Of a stretch of DNA of 64,000 bases, positions 35,800 to 44,100 are shown piece after piece. Each line of letters begins with the position of its first letter. Within the stretch, counting starts at the first letter, position 1. The translations under genes were made by a program, and so were the position numbers. This stretch comes from Pseudomonadota bacterium (GTDB lineage Bacteria > Myxococcota_A > Polyangia > GCA-2747355), in NCBI GenBank assembly GCA_016702545.1, contig JADJDT010000026.1, forward strand, positions 16,766 to 80,765, in the 5' to 3' direction. The notes under the pieces are model-generated. The model saw only the letters and a program-made list of their open reading frames with translations, was not told the DNA's origin and made no database searches.

Positions 35800-37437
35800 T
35801 CACGGCCAGCGGAGCTGCCGGTCGTTGCGGACCCAGACCACGAAGCCCGAGAAGTTCGACCCGCTCAGCGGGCGGTAGGACTGCTGCAGCAGCGCCTCGA
35901 AGGGCGCGAAGCCGGCGTAGCTCTCGTTGTCGGCGGTGACGATGAAGGGCGGTTGCGTCCGCCGCAGATCGGCGGCCAGCTCGCGCCAGGGTCCGCGCGG
36001 CACGAAGCGCGTCATCGCGGTCGGTCGCCGCCAGGTGTTGGTCAGATTGGTGGTGACGACGCCGAGCACCTTGTAGAAGCGCGTCGGCGCCAGCCGATCG
36101 GCGTGATAGTAGATCGGCCAACCCCAGCGACCCCAGATCCAGATGCGCTCCGTCGGCTGGGTGTGCCGCGCAATGAAGCTCGCGATCTGCCGCGCCTCCG
36201 CGTGCGGGGTCGAGAACTCGTTGCGCGTGCGCAGCGAGTGCCTGACCTCGGCGATGCTGCGCAGGGCCGCCGGCACGCAGAGCACCGCCAACAGCGCGAG
36301 CAGCGCCAGGCGACCGCCCAGCTCGGACCAGGAGGGGGGACAGACCGCGCGGCGGAACCAGCGCAGCAGCACGCCCTGAGGGTGGGCCGCCAGCAAGGCC
36401 AAGGGCGGCAGCAGCTGCTGGTAGTAGCTCTTGTAGAAGCGGAAGCCGAGGCTCGCCGCCAGCGCGTCGAAAGCCAGATGCGCGACGAGCAGCGCCTCGA
36501 CCACGCCGACGCTGCCGCGACGCCGCAGCGGCAGCGCCACCAGGCTGAGCGCAGCGAGCAGGGCCGGCAGCGACAGATACTCCCAGATCCCGAGCACGCC
36601 GTCCTCGAGGCGATCCCACCGGCCGGCCCAATCGACCTCGCCCTGGACGTAGCCCCAGCCGCCCTCGGACATGAAGAAGTGGTGCAGCAGCGTGCGGAGC
36701 TGGCCGTGGAGCGCATAGAAGACGGCGATCGGCAGCAGTCCGATCAGCCCGCCAACGACGTAGGCCGTGATCGCGCGGCGCGGCGCGACGGCGCTCCAGC
36801 CGAGCGGGCGGCGCAGGCTCGGCAAGAGCAGCAGCACCAGCACGAAGGCTGGCGCGGCGACGCCCGCCTGGCGTTTGAAGAGCGCGCTGAGCGTGACGGC
36901 GATGCCGGTACCGACGAACCACCCGAGGCGGCCGCGTCGCAGGCCGACGGCGAAGAGCGCCAGCGCCCAGATGCACGGCGTCATCATCCAGGCGTTGTAG
37001 TTGACGTCGAGGCTGTCGCTGATCGGTGCCAGCAGCGTGTAGATCAACGCGGCCACGATCCCGGCGCCGAGCCCGAAGAGCTGCTGTCCGGCGACCAGCA
37101 CGCCGACCGCTGCCAGCCAGGCCCAGAACACGCCGAAGGCCTGCAGCACCGTCAGGCTGCGACCGAAGATCCGCCAGACTCCGGCGGTGACGAAGTAGGA
37201 TCCAGGTTCCTTCAGCTCGAGGCTGTCGACGAGCGGCAGCTTGCCGTGGAGCAGCAGGTCAGCGTTGTAGGTGATGCCCGCGACGTCTTCGTTGCGGAAG
37301 ACGTCCTGCTCGAGCGCGGGTTGCCGCAGCCAGAGACAGAGCAGCCCCAGCAGCAGGCTCGCCAGCAGGCAGCCCCCCGCGCCGCGCGCCCATCGCGTCA
37401 GGGCCTCCGCGTTGAGCCGATCGTGGCAGCGAAGCAT
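35800..37437 (-). CDS. GT-C fold (ArnT/PMT-like) multi-pass glycosyltransferase
   Basis: A 545-residue integral membrane protein with about ten transmembrane helices and a soluble C-terminal domain. The first extracytoplasmic loop has an acidic pair after the first helix (EQDVFRNEDVAGITYNADLL), followed by LPLVDSLELKEPGSYF, the pattern of GT39/GT83-type enzymes. These transfer sugars from polyprenyl phosphate at the periplasmic face. The start at 37437 (MLRCHDRLN) is chosen over the upstream extension, which lacks membrane character. The end of the gene lies 41 bases from the hairpin element. A GT2 of the polyprenyl-phosphate type is encoded 2 kb away and could supply its donor. Confidence 0.75.
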   Translation of the reverse strand: MLRCHDRLNAEALTRWARGAGGCLLASLLLGLLCLWLRQPALEQDVFRNEDVAGITYNADLLLHGKLPLVDSLELKEPGSYFVTAGVWRIFGRSLTVLQAFGVFWAWLAAVGVLVAGQQLFGLGAGIVAALIYTLLAPISDSLDVNYNAWMMTPCIWALALFAVGLRRGRLGWFVGTGIAVTLSALFKRQAGVAAPAFVLVLLLLPSLRRPLGWSAVAPRRAITAYVVGGLIGLLPIAVFYALHGQLRTLLHHFFMSEGGWGYVQGEVDWAGRWDRLEDGVLGIWEYLSLPALLAALSLVALPLRRRGSVGVVEALLVAHLAFDALAASLGFRFYKSYYQQLLPPLALLAAHPQGVLLRWFRRAVCPPSWSELGGRLALLALLAVLCVPAALRSIAEVRHSLRTRNEFSTPHAEARQIASFIARHTQPTERIWIWGRWGWPIYYHADRLAPTRFYKVLGVVTTNLTNTWRRPTAMTRFVPRGPWRELAADLRRTQPPFIVTADNESYAGFAPFEALLQQSYRPLSGSNFSGFVVWVRNDRQLRWP

Positions 37438-37639
37438 GTTTACCGATCGTGTGGGGGCGGGACCCAACCCGCGAGTCGAGGGCGCAGCAGGACGCAAGAT
37501 GATTAGCGGGCGGTCCGCCGCCGGTCAACCCCGCCGCCCGCGCGCGCGGCAGGTCCACGGGCGGGGGCGTGGCCGCCCAGGGGTAGCGCTCCGTCTTTGA
37601 GGGTGCGGTGGCGTCGCCGCCCGGGCTAGAGTTCGAGGC

Positions 37640-38467
37640 GTGTGGGGCACTGATCAACGACGCGCAGCACGGCGGGCTGGCCACGGAGCGGGCGCGCTGG
37701 TGCTCCTGACGCTGCTGATCCTCGACCCCGGACTGGACGCGCCGGCGACGGCCCGTGCGGCCGGCCGTGGCGTAGGGGGCACGAACGCGGCCGGGCGGCG
37801 CTTGCTCGCCCAGATGCAGGATCAGGGGCAGGACAAGGGGGAGCAGCATCTGGCGCTGGCGGCGCTCTACGCCCGCGCCGGCAACCAGTACCGCAGCTAC
37901 GAGCACCTGCGTGCGGCGGGGCGCCTGCGCGTCGAGGCCGGGCGGATTCAGCTCGTGCTCGCCCTGCTCTATCGCCGACTGGGGCGCTACGACGCCGCGC
38001 TGGGCGCGTTGACGCGGGTGCTCGTCGAGCACCCGGAGCAGCCGCAGGCGTTGATCCAGCTCTGGAAGACCGTCTACGAGGCGCAACTGCGGGGCGCGCG
38101 CTTGCAGACTGACCTCGGGCCGGTGCTCGAGCGACTCGACAGCGTCGGCATGCACCTGCCGGCGCGCCTCAACGCTGACCCGAGCAGCGCGAGCGAGAGC
38201 GCGAAGCTGAGCGCGGCCGGCTATCAGCAGCTGCTGGCTGGGCGCATCGAGCAGGCCGTCCAGCTTTTTGAGGGAGCCATCGAAGCGCTGCCGTCGAATG
38301 CGCGCGCCCACCGCGGTCTCGGCATCGCGCGCGCCCGCGAGCAGGATCCGACCCGGGCCGCCGGCGCCTACCAGCTCTACCTCGAGCTGGCGCCCGACGC
38401 CCCCGACGCCGATCGCGTCGATTGGGTGCTGATGCAGTACTGGCGTGACCGCGGCAGCCCGCACTGA
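37640..38467 (+). CDS. TPR-repeat periplasmic protein
   Basis: A 275-residue protein from a GTG start, with an N-terminal signal-like segment (GALVLLTLLILDPGLDAPATA). At least four helical TPR-type repeats follow, for example QLVLALLYRRLGRYDAALGA and AVQLFEGAIEALPSNARAHR. A His/Pro end completes the chain. It is convergent with the LptE-like gene, and a 150-bp palindromic element fills the space between them. Specific partner unknown. Confidence 0.7.
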   Translation: MWGTDQRRAARRAGHGAGALVLLTLLILDPGLDAPATARAAGRGVGGTNAAGRRLLAQMQDQGQDKGEQHLALAALYARAGNQYRSYEHLRAAGRLRVEAGRIQLVLALLYRRLGRYDAALGALTRVLVEHPEQPQALIQLWKTVYEAQLRGARLQTDLGPVLERLDSVGMHLPARLNADPSSASESAKLSAAGYQQLLAGRIEQAVQLFEGAIEALPSNARAHRGLGIARAREQDPTRAAGAYQLYLELAPDAPDADRVDWVLMQYWRDRGSPH

Positions 38468-38498
38468 CGGTCGCGGCGCCAGTCGCCGATAGACGCCG

Positions 38499-38648
38499 AG
38501 GAGCCTGTCGGAGAATGTCGCGAGCCGACCGAGCGCAAGGCGCGGCGAGCACCGGAGCGGAACGTACGGGCCGGTACGTGAGCACCGGGAGCGGCAGCCG
38601 CAACGCGCGCCGCGATCGGTCGGCGCAGCAATTCTCCGACAGGCTCCT
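38499..38648. repeat. 150-bp palindromic dispersed element with 18-bp perfect inverted ends
   Basis: AGGAGCCTGTCGGAGAAT (38499-38516) is the exact reverse complement of 38631-38648. Complementarity continues in part inward (CCGACCGA against TCGGTCGG), and the centre CGTACGGGCCGGTACG is itself palindromic, so the whole can fold into one long hairpin. It separates two convergent genes, and its right edge supplies the TAG stop of the LptE-like gene. A related end lies at 19216. It could be a REP/MITE-type repeat acting as a bidirectional terminator. Confidence 0.8.
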
Positions 38649-39201
38649 ATGGCGCGTCCTCCACGGCGAGCGCGACCAGGGCCGCCAGCTCCGTGGCGGC
38701 GGCGCGGGCCAGCGTGGCGCTGGCGCTCGCCCGCAGCTGCTCGGCCGCCGCGAGGCTGTCCCCGCCGTCGAGCGCGTTCGCGCCCTGGAAGCGCAGCAGC
38801 CCACTGCGCCAGATCGTGCGCTCGGCGTGGTCGCGCAGCCAGGCGGTGACGGTCAGCTCGTGGCGCTCGGCGACGACCCGCCGCGCGTGCAGCGCCGCCG
38901 CGACCGTGGCCCAACGCACGAGCTGCACCTGCAGGCGCAGCGGGCGCGGTCCCTCACAGCGCCAACCTCGCGCCGCGAGGCGCGCCGTCAGCGCCGAGCC
39001 CAGCACGCCGGCCAGTTGAGGCTCGTCGAGTCGCGTGGCGCGCACGGCCTCGACGCAGAGGGCGCGCGTGGCGCGAAGGTCCTGCGGGCCGTAAACGGGT
39101 CGGTAGCCGCAGGCCGTCGCAGCCACGGCGAGGCAGCCCCAGCCTCGCAACCGCAGCGCCGCCGCCTGGCGGCCCCGGGGGAGGCGACGCCCGGCGCGCA
39201 C
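38647..39201 (-). CDS. lptE: LptE-like LPS-assembly lipoprotein
   Basis: A 184-residue lipoprotein whose cleavage region reads VAATACGYRPVYG. The Cys-Gly-Tyr-Arg-Pro start of the mature protein is the LptE/RlpB hallmark. LptE plugs the LptD barrel in the outer membrane during lipopolysaccharide insertion. The rest is divergent, as is usual for this family, with alternating beta strands and a helical C-terminus (LAAAEQLRASASATLARAA). The GTG start at 39201 is 26 bases after the GT2 stop, so it is the end of that transcript. The stop codon belongs to the palindromic repeat. The family call rests mainly on the mature N-terminus. Confidence 0.65.
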   Translation of the reverse strand: MRAGRRLPRGRQAAALRLRGWGCLAVAATACGYRPVYGPQDLRATRALCVEAVRATRLDEPQLAGVLGSALTARLAARGWRCEGPRPLRLQVQLVRWATVAAALHARRVVAERHELTVTAWLRDHAERTIWRSGLLRFQGANALDGGDSLAAAEQLRASASATLARAAATELAALVALAVEDAP

Positions 39202-39227
39202 GGTCTCGTCGCTGCCCCGCGTCGCGA

Positions 39228-40388
39228 CTACACCGGGGGCGCGAGCGCGGTGCCCGCGGAGGTCGGAGCGTGGACGACCGCCGCGCTGGGCGGCGTCGGC
39301 TGGGTGGCCGGCGACGGCAGGGTGGCCGGCGACGGCAGGGTGGCCGGCGACGCGGTCGCGGCACGGGCGCTCGCGCCGAGCTCTTGCGTTACGTGGTAAG
39401 TGAACTTGCCCTGCGACTCGTGATAGGTGCGAACCATCACCTCGGCCAGCACCCCGAGCATCACGTTCATGAAGCCCAAGAGCAGCAGCAGGATGGCCAA
39501 GAGCAGCATCGGGCTGCGCGACAGCTCCATGCCGAAGAAGAGCTTGCGCAGCGAGAGGTAGCTCGCCAACGAGAAGCCGGCCAGGCCCATCATGATCCCG
39601 GGGATGCCGAAGAAGTGGATCGGCTTCTGCGCGTAGCCGCCGAGGAACTTCACCGTCACCAGGTCGAGCACCACCTTGAGCGTGCGGTTCAGCCCATACT
39701 TGGATCGGCCGAAGCGCCGCGCCCGGTGGTGCACCGGCAGCTCGGCGACCTGGCCCCCCTCCCAGCTGGCGTAGATCGGGATGAAGCGGTGCATCTCGCC
39801 GTAGAGCACCACGTCCTCGAGGGTCTCGCGACGATAGGCCTTGAGCGTGCAGCCGAGATCGTGCAGCGGGACGCCCGAGATCCAGGCGATCAGCTTATTG
39901 GCGACGAAGGAGGGCACGCGTCGGCTGAGCAGCCGGTCCTGCCGCTCGCGGCGCCAGCCGCTGACGACCTGGAAGCCCTCGCCCACCTTGTCGAGCAGGC
40001 GCGGGATGTCGCGCGGGTCGTTTTGCAGGTCGGCGTCCATCGGCACCAGCACCGCGCCGCGCGCCGCGCGGATCCCCGCCATCATTGCTGCCGTCTGGCC
40101 GAAGTTTCGCCGCAGCAGCAGCACGCGCAGCCACGGATACTGCGCGCACAGCCGGGGGTAGAGCTCGCGCGAGCCATCGCGGCTGCCGTCATCGACGATG
40201 ATCACCTCGGCGCGGTACTGCCGCTCGTCGATCAGCTGGTGCAGCTCGTCGCAAAGCGGCACCAGGCTCTCGACCTCGTTGAACGCGGGGATGATGATCG
40301 AGAGCTGCAGCGCCGGATTAATCGCCGGTGGATCGGCCGACCCGAGGTCTGGAGCAGGCTGACCGGCCGCCTGGGCGATCGCGCTCAC
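39228..40388 (-). CDS. Family 2 glycosyltransferase, polyprenyl-phosphate glycosyltransferase type
   Basis: A 386-residue membrane-attached enzyme. The GT2 domain has SIIIPAFNEVESL, the nucleotide-binding IIVDDGSRDGS, and MDADLQNDP with the metal-binding DAD. Two C-terminal transmembrane helices (around GIPGIMMGLAGFSLASYL and MLLLAILLLLLGFMNVML) are typical of ArnC/DPM1-like enzymes that load a sugar onto undecaprenyl phosphate. A Pro/Ala/Thr tail (ATLPSPATLPSPAT) comes from an 18-base tandem repeat at 39303-39353. The GTG start overlaps the previous stop in GTGA. Its product could feed the GT-C enzymes at 6243 or 35800; that link is inference. Confidence 0.88.
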   Translation of the reverse strand: MSAIAQAAGQPAPDLGSADPPAINPALQLSIIIPAFNEVESLVPLCDELHQLIDERQYRAEVIIVDDGSRDGSRELYPRLCAQYPWLRVLLLRRNFGQTAAMMAGIRAARGAVLVPMDADLQNDPRDIPRLLDKVGEGFQVVSGWRRERQDRLLSRRVPSFVANKLIAWISGVPLHDLGCTLKAYRRETLEDVVLYGEMHRFIPIYASWEGGQVAELPVHHRARRFGRSKYGLNRTLKVVLDLVTVKFLGGYAQKPIHFFGIPGIMMGLAGFSLASYLSLRKLFFGMELSRSPMLLLAILLLLLGFMNVMLGVLAEVMVRTYHESQGKFTYHVTQELGASARAATASPATLPSPATLPSPATQPTPPSAAVVHAPTSAGTALAPPV

Positions 40389-41794
40389 TGGCGGCAACAC
40401 AGATCGGCTGGCGGCACCGACGCCAGGTGCTGCGCATCGGGTCCGCGCTGTAGCCGCACGAAGGCGCGACTGGTCGCATCGTAGTACTCGACCTCGATCG
40501 GGTACCAGCCGGAGCGCACGCGCACCTTGCCGCAGGCGAGGCGCGCCGGATGGTCGCCCCAATCCTGGGCCACGAGCGCACCGCCCAGCCGCACGCGCCC
40601 GCCATCATCGCTCTGCACGCAGAGCTGCTGGGCGCCGCCCTCCGGGAAGCGGAGAAAGCCGCGCCAACGGATGCTGACGCGGTCGGGCTCCAGGCGCGGG
40701 TCGAACGACCCGTTGGTGTCGAAGTCGATGCGATCATCCACCCGCGACAGGACGTGCTGCTCGAACGCCACGCCTTTGTAGTAGTTGCCGACGATGCCGC
40801 CGGGCTTGGCGACCAGCGACAGATCCGCGATCGGCGCCAGGGGCCACAGGCTGCGGAGGGTCAGACCGAGCGCCACGAGCACCAGCGCCCCGCAGGCCGC
40901 CAGCCCCGCCAGGCGCCAGCGCCGCCGGCGCTGCTGCTCCTCGGCGCTGGTATAGAGCGCCCGCGTGTAGCGCTCGAGGCGCTCGATCAGCCGCTCGGTC
41001 GTGTCGACCGCGGCGCCGACCTCGAAGATCTCGGCGGTGCTCTCACGCGGCAGGAAACGCTGGTGCCGCGCGGCTTGCTCTGCGAGCGCTCGCAGCTCGA
41101 AGTAGCAGTAGCCGTCCTCGGTCGCGAAGTGCCCGTCGGTGGTGAAGGCCGCGAACGCGGTCAGCGCGCCGTAGTCGTCGTCGAAGGCGTCGCCGCGGGT
41201 CGCGAAGAGCAGCTCCATCACGTCGCGGGCGATCGATGCACAGAGGCCCAGCACCACGTGGCCCGGCAGCTCGCCGCCGCGCACGGCGTCGATCACGGCC
41301 CGGTGGCCCTTCAGCACCGCCAGCAGCCACTGCCGCGTCTGGCGCGGCTGAGGGCTCGCTCGACGCTGGAACTCGAGCTGCCGTGCCGCGCCCCAGACCG
41401 GCGAGAGGCGCTCGGCCCAGCTCGCCCGCGGCAGCACGGCCTCCAGCGCCGCCCAGCGCGCGGGCGCGTAGAGCGCCGGGTAGATCGTCAGCCGGCGCTG
41501 ACGGAAGAAATCGACGAGCTGCCTCGAGGCCGCCGAGCGCGCCTCGGCAGCCTCGGCCCCGCGCAGCCGCCCCACCGCCAGATAGCTCTCTGGCAGCCGC
41601 GACAGCTGAACCAGCGCCAAGTCCTCGAGCCCCGCCAAAGCGGCCACCGCGTCGGCCTCGAGCCCCTGCAGCCAGCTCGCGGTCTCCCGGCCCCGCGCCG
41701 CGGCCGCTGCTCCCGAAGGGCCGGCCCCGCTCGGGCTAGCCTGGACGCCCGGCGTCGGCGCATCAGCGCCCTCATGCTTCGTTGTCACTTCCAC
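40385..41794 (-). CDS. PA14-domain membrane protein
   Basis: About 469 residues. The N-terminal 310 residues are soluble and mostly helical, with no family I recognise. A basic stretch (EEQQRRRRWR) and one transmembrane helix (LAGLAACGALVLVALGLTL) follow. The C-terminal 140 residues resemble a PA14 beta-barrel: GIVGNYYKGVAFEQHVLSRV, SIRWRGFLRFPEGGAQQLCV, SDDGGRVRLGGALVAQDWGD and GWYPIEVEYYDATSRAFVRL. PA14 domains bind carbohydrate. The domain would be extracytoplasmic and the N-terminal part cytoplasmic. The start is uncertain; GTG at 41794 or 41788 is likeliest. It is coupled to the GT2 gene by a GTGA overlap. Confidence 0.7.
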   Translation of the reverse strand: MEVTTKHEGADAPTPGVQASPSGAGPSGAAAAARGRETASWLQGLEADAVAALAGLEDLALVQLSRLPESYLAVGRLRGAEAAEARSAASRQLVDFFRQRRLTIYPALYAPARWAALEAVLPRASWAERLSPVWGAARQLEFQRRASPQPRQTRQWLLAVLKGHRAVIDAVRGGELPGHVVLGLCASIARDVMELLFATRGDAFDDDYGALTAFAAFTTDGHFATEDGYCYFELRALAEQAARHQRFLPRESTAEIFEVGAAVDTTERLIERLERYTRALYTSAEEQQRRRRWRLAGLAACGALVLVALGLTLRSLWPLAPIADLSLVAKPGGIVGNYYKGVAFEQHVLSRVDDRIDFDTNGSFDPRLEPDRVSIRWRGFLRFPEGGAQQLCVQSDDGGRVRLGGALVAQDWGDHPARLACGKVRVRSGWYPIEVEYYDATSRAFVRLQRGPDAQHLASVPPADLCCRQ

Positions 41795-42043
41795 AATCGC
41801 ACCCGTACCCCCAATGGCGACGCAGCATATGCGCGCTCGTCGAGGAGAATCAAGCCTCGCGGCGGTCACGCGACGCCCCCAGACGGCCCCCCCCAACGGC
41901 CAAGTGACGGCCTGTGGACGAGCTCGCGGCGACGCAGGTCGCAGCGGCAGTGTTTTGCGCTGGGCCGGGGCCCCGGCTAATGTGGCTCCATCCCATATCC
42001 GCGCGGCCGCTCGCTGCGGGCGCCGCGGCCGGAGGTCGAGACG

Positions 42044-44089
42044 ATGCGCGAAGTACGCCTACCACGCCGCAGGACCGCGCTCCCCGGGCCTGCTGCCCTG
42101 TTGCTGCCGCTGCTGTTGGCGCTGCCCGCATCGCTGACCCTCGCGGCGGATCGCGCCGCGCCGCCAACACCCAGCGCGACGGTCGCCCGGCCGCTCGATC
42201 CGGGCCAGCAGGCCTCGACCGTCGGTGGCCTGACCGGGCTGGTGCGCGTGGTGAGCGCCGAGGTTGGCGCGACCCACACCTTTCGCCTCGGGCTGCACAC
42301 GGAGCTGTTGCATCGCTCCGACTTTCTGGTGGCGGGAGACCGCCACGACCGCCTGATCGGCACGCTCGCGCTCGCCTACACCCCCTGGCGCTACCTCGAG
42401 CTCTTTGCCAACCTGCGCAGCCAGGCCAACCACAACCAGCGCGCCGACGACGGTAACCGGCGCGATGCCGAGGTCATCTTCGCGCTCGGCGATTTGACGC
42501 TCGGCGGCAAGGGGATGCTGCCCGTGCGGCCCTATCTGGCCGTGGGTGGCCAGCTCGAGCTCAACCTGCTCAACGCCGTGGGAGGCGTGTTCTACAAGGG
42601 CGCCGCCACCGGGTTCTACGTCGGCACGCTGGCGACGCTCCGCCTCGACGCGCTGCGCCGCTGGTTGCCGGCGCGGCTGCACCTCAACCTCGGCTATCGC
42701 CTCGACCGCTCGGACGCCCTGCGCGACTTCGCGCCCAACTACGATCTGGCCAGCCTGCAGGTCGAGAGATTCGCGCTCGGCATCAACCGCAGCCGCGTGC
42801 AGCTCAAGCTCGGCGCCGAGGGCTTGCTGGCGCGCTGGACGCGCCTCGACGTCCGACCGCTGCTCGAGGGGGCCCTCGATCTCGGCACCGGCGGCGCCGA
42901 CCCGACCTTTGCCGGACGCGTGCCCGCAGCGGACTTCGATGGGCGCGTGGCCTCGTGGTTGACCGTGGGCGCCCGCGTGCGTCCCTTGCGCGGGCTCAAC
43001 CTCACCTTGGCCAGTGACCTCGGCCTGGTCAGCCCTGGCTTCGGCTACGGCCCGCCGACGCCGGTCTGGAATCTGATCGCCGGCCTCGGCTTCGCCTACG
43101 ACCCCCTCGTCCCGGTGCGCGTGGTGCGCGACCCCTCGACGGGGCCTTGTGCCGCCCCGACCTCGCCCCGCGCCTGCGCCGCCGACGCTGCGCTCGGCCG
43201 CCTGCGCGGGCAGATCGTGCATGGCGACACGCTGCGACCGATCGAGGGCGTCGTCGTCAGCTTTCCGGGCCGCGACCTGACGAATCTCTCGACCGGTGCC
43301 GACGGCAGCTTCCTCTCACCACCTCTGCCCCCCGGCGCGACCCCGGTGGTCTTCCGCCACCCGGACTACGTCGCCACCCAGACGCGCGTCACGGTCACGG
43401 CCGGCGCCGTGGCCAAGCTCCACGTGATGCTGCAGCCGGTCCCAGCACTGAAGGTGGGCCTTTCCGCCCGCATCACCGATGCCAGCGGTCGGCCGCTGGC
43501 GGCGGTCGTGGTGATCGACGGTGGGCAGGCTCCGGTCTCGCTCCCCTGTGACGCCAGCGGAGGGGTCGCCACCGAGCTGCCGCCCGGCGACTACACGGTC
43601 ACGGTCAGCGCGCCGGGCTACCCCAACCTGCAGCGCGCCCTACGCCTCGAGCCGCAGCACCCGCAGGAGCTCGTGCTCGTGCTGCGGCGGGGCGCCGCCG
43701 CCGCCGCCGGGCCCGGCACAGGTCGCGGTCTGGTCGAGGTCACCGCGAATGCGTTGCTGCTGCGGCGCAAGATCCACTTCAGCAGCGGCAAGGCCAGCCC
43801 GCGCGCCGACGCGCTGCGCCTGCTCGACGTGGTCGCCGACGTGCTGCTGGCCCATCCGGAGCTCGCCCACGTCGAGATCCAGGGCCACACCGACGGCAAC
43901 GGCGCGGCGGCCGCCAACCAGCGCCTGAGTCAGGCGCGGGCCGACGCGGTGCGCGAGCACTTGATTCAGCGCGGCGTCGCCGCCGACCGCTTGACCGCGC
44001 GCGGCTTCGGGGCCTCTCGTCCGACCCATCCCAACATCTCGGCGCAAAACCGCGAAGCCAACCGCCGCGTCGAGCTGCACCTGAAATAG
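42044..44089 (+). CDS. OmpA-family outer-membrane protein with regulatory-like beta domains
   Basis: A 681-residue protein with a signal peptide (LLLPLLLALPASLTLAADR). Residues about 60-360 look like a transmembrane beta-barrel, with alternating strands such as LALAYTPWRYLELFANLRSQ. Two carboxypeptidase-regulatory-like domains follow (LRGQIVHGDTLRPIEGVVVS and LSARITDASGRPLAAVVVID). The C-terminal OmpA peptidoglycan-binding domain is clear: IHFSSGKASPRADALRLLDV, EIQGHTDGNGAAAANQRLS and LTARGFGASRPTHPNI. It probably ties the outer membrane to peptidoglycan. The barrel-sandwich-OmpA order recalls myxobacterial surface exchange proteins of the TraB kind, though I cannot assign it. Confidence 0.8.
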   Translation: MREVRLPRRRTALPGPAALLLPLLLALPASLTLAADRAAPPTPSATVARPLDPGQQASTVGGLTGLVRVVSAEVGATHTFRLGLHTELLHRSDFLVAGDRHDRLIGTLALAYTPWRYLELFANLRSQANHNQRADDGNRRDAEVIFALGDLTLGGKGMLPVRPYLAVGGQLELNLLNAVGGVFYKGAATGFYVGTLATLRLDALRRWLPARLHLNLGYRLDRSDALRDFAPNYDLASLQVERFALGINRSRVQLKLGAEGLLARWTRLDVRPLLEGALDLGTGGADPTFAGRVPAADFDGRVASWLTVGARVRPLRGLNLTLASDLGLVSPGFGYGPPTPVWNLIAGLGFAYDPLVPVRVVRDPSTGPCAAPTSPRACAADAALGRLRGQIVHGDTLRPIEGVVVSFPGRDLTNLSTGADGSFLSPPLPPGATPVVFRHPDYVATQTRVTVTAGAVAKLHVMLQPVPALKVGLSARITDASGRPLAAVVVIDGGQAPVSLPCDASGGVATELPPGDYTVTVSAPGYPNLQRALRLEPQHPQELVLVLRRGAAAAAGPGTGRGLVEVTANALLLRRKIHFSSGKASPRADALRLLDVVADVLLAHPELAHVEIQGHTDGNGAAAANQRLSQARADAVREHLIQRGVAADRLTARGFGASRPTHPNISAQNREANRRVELHLK

Positions 44090-44100
44090 CGGCGCTGGCG

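Noticed and set aside
36767..37506. Plus-strand frame opposite the GT-C glycosyltransferase
   Set aside because: Gln/Arg/Glu-rich antisense reading of transmembrane helices, with no independent support.
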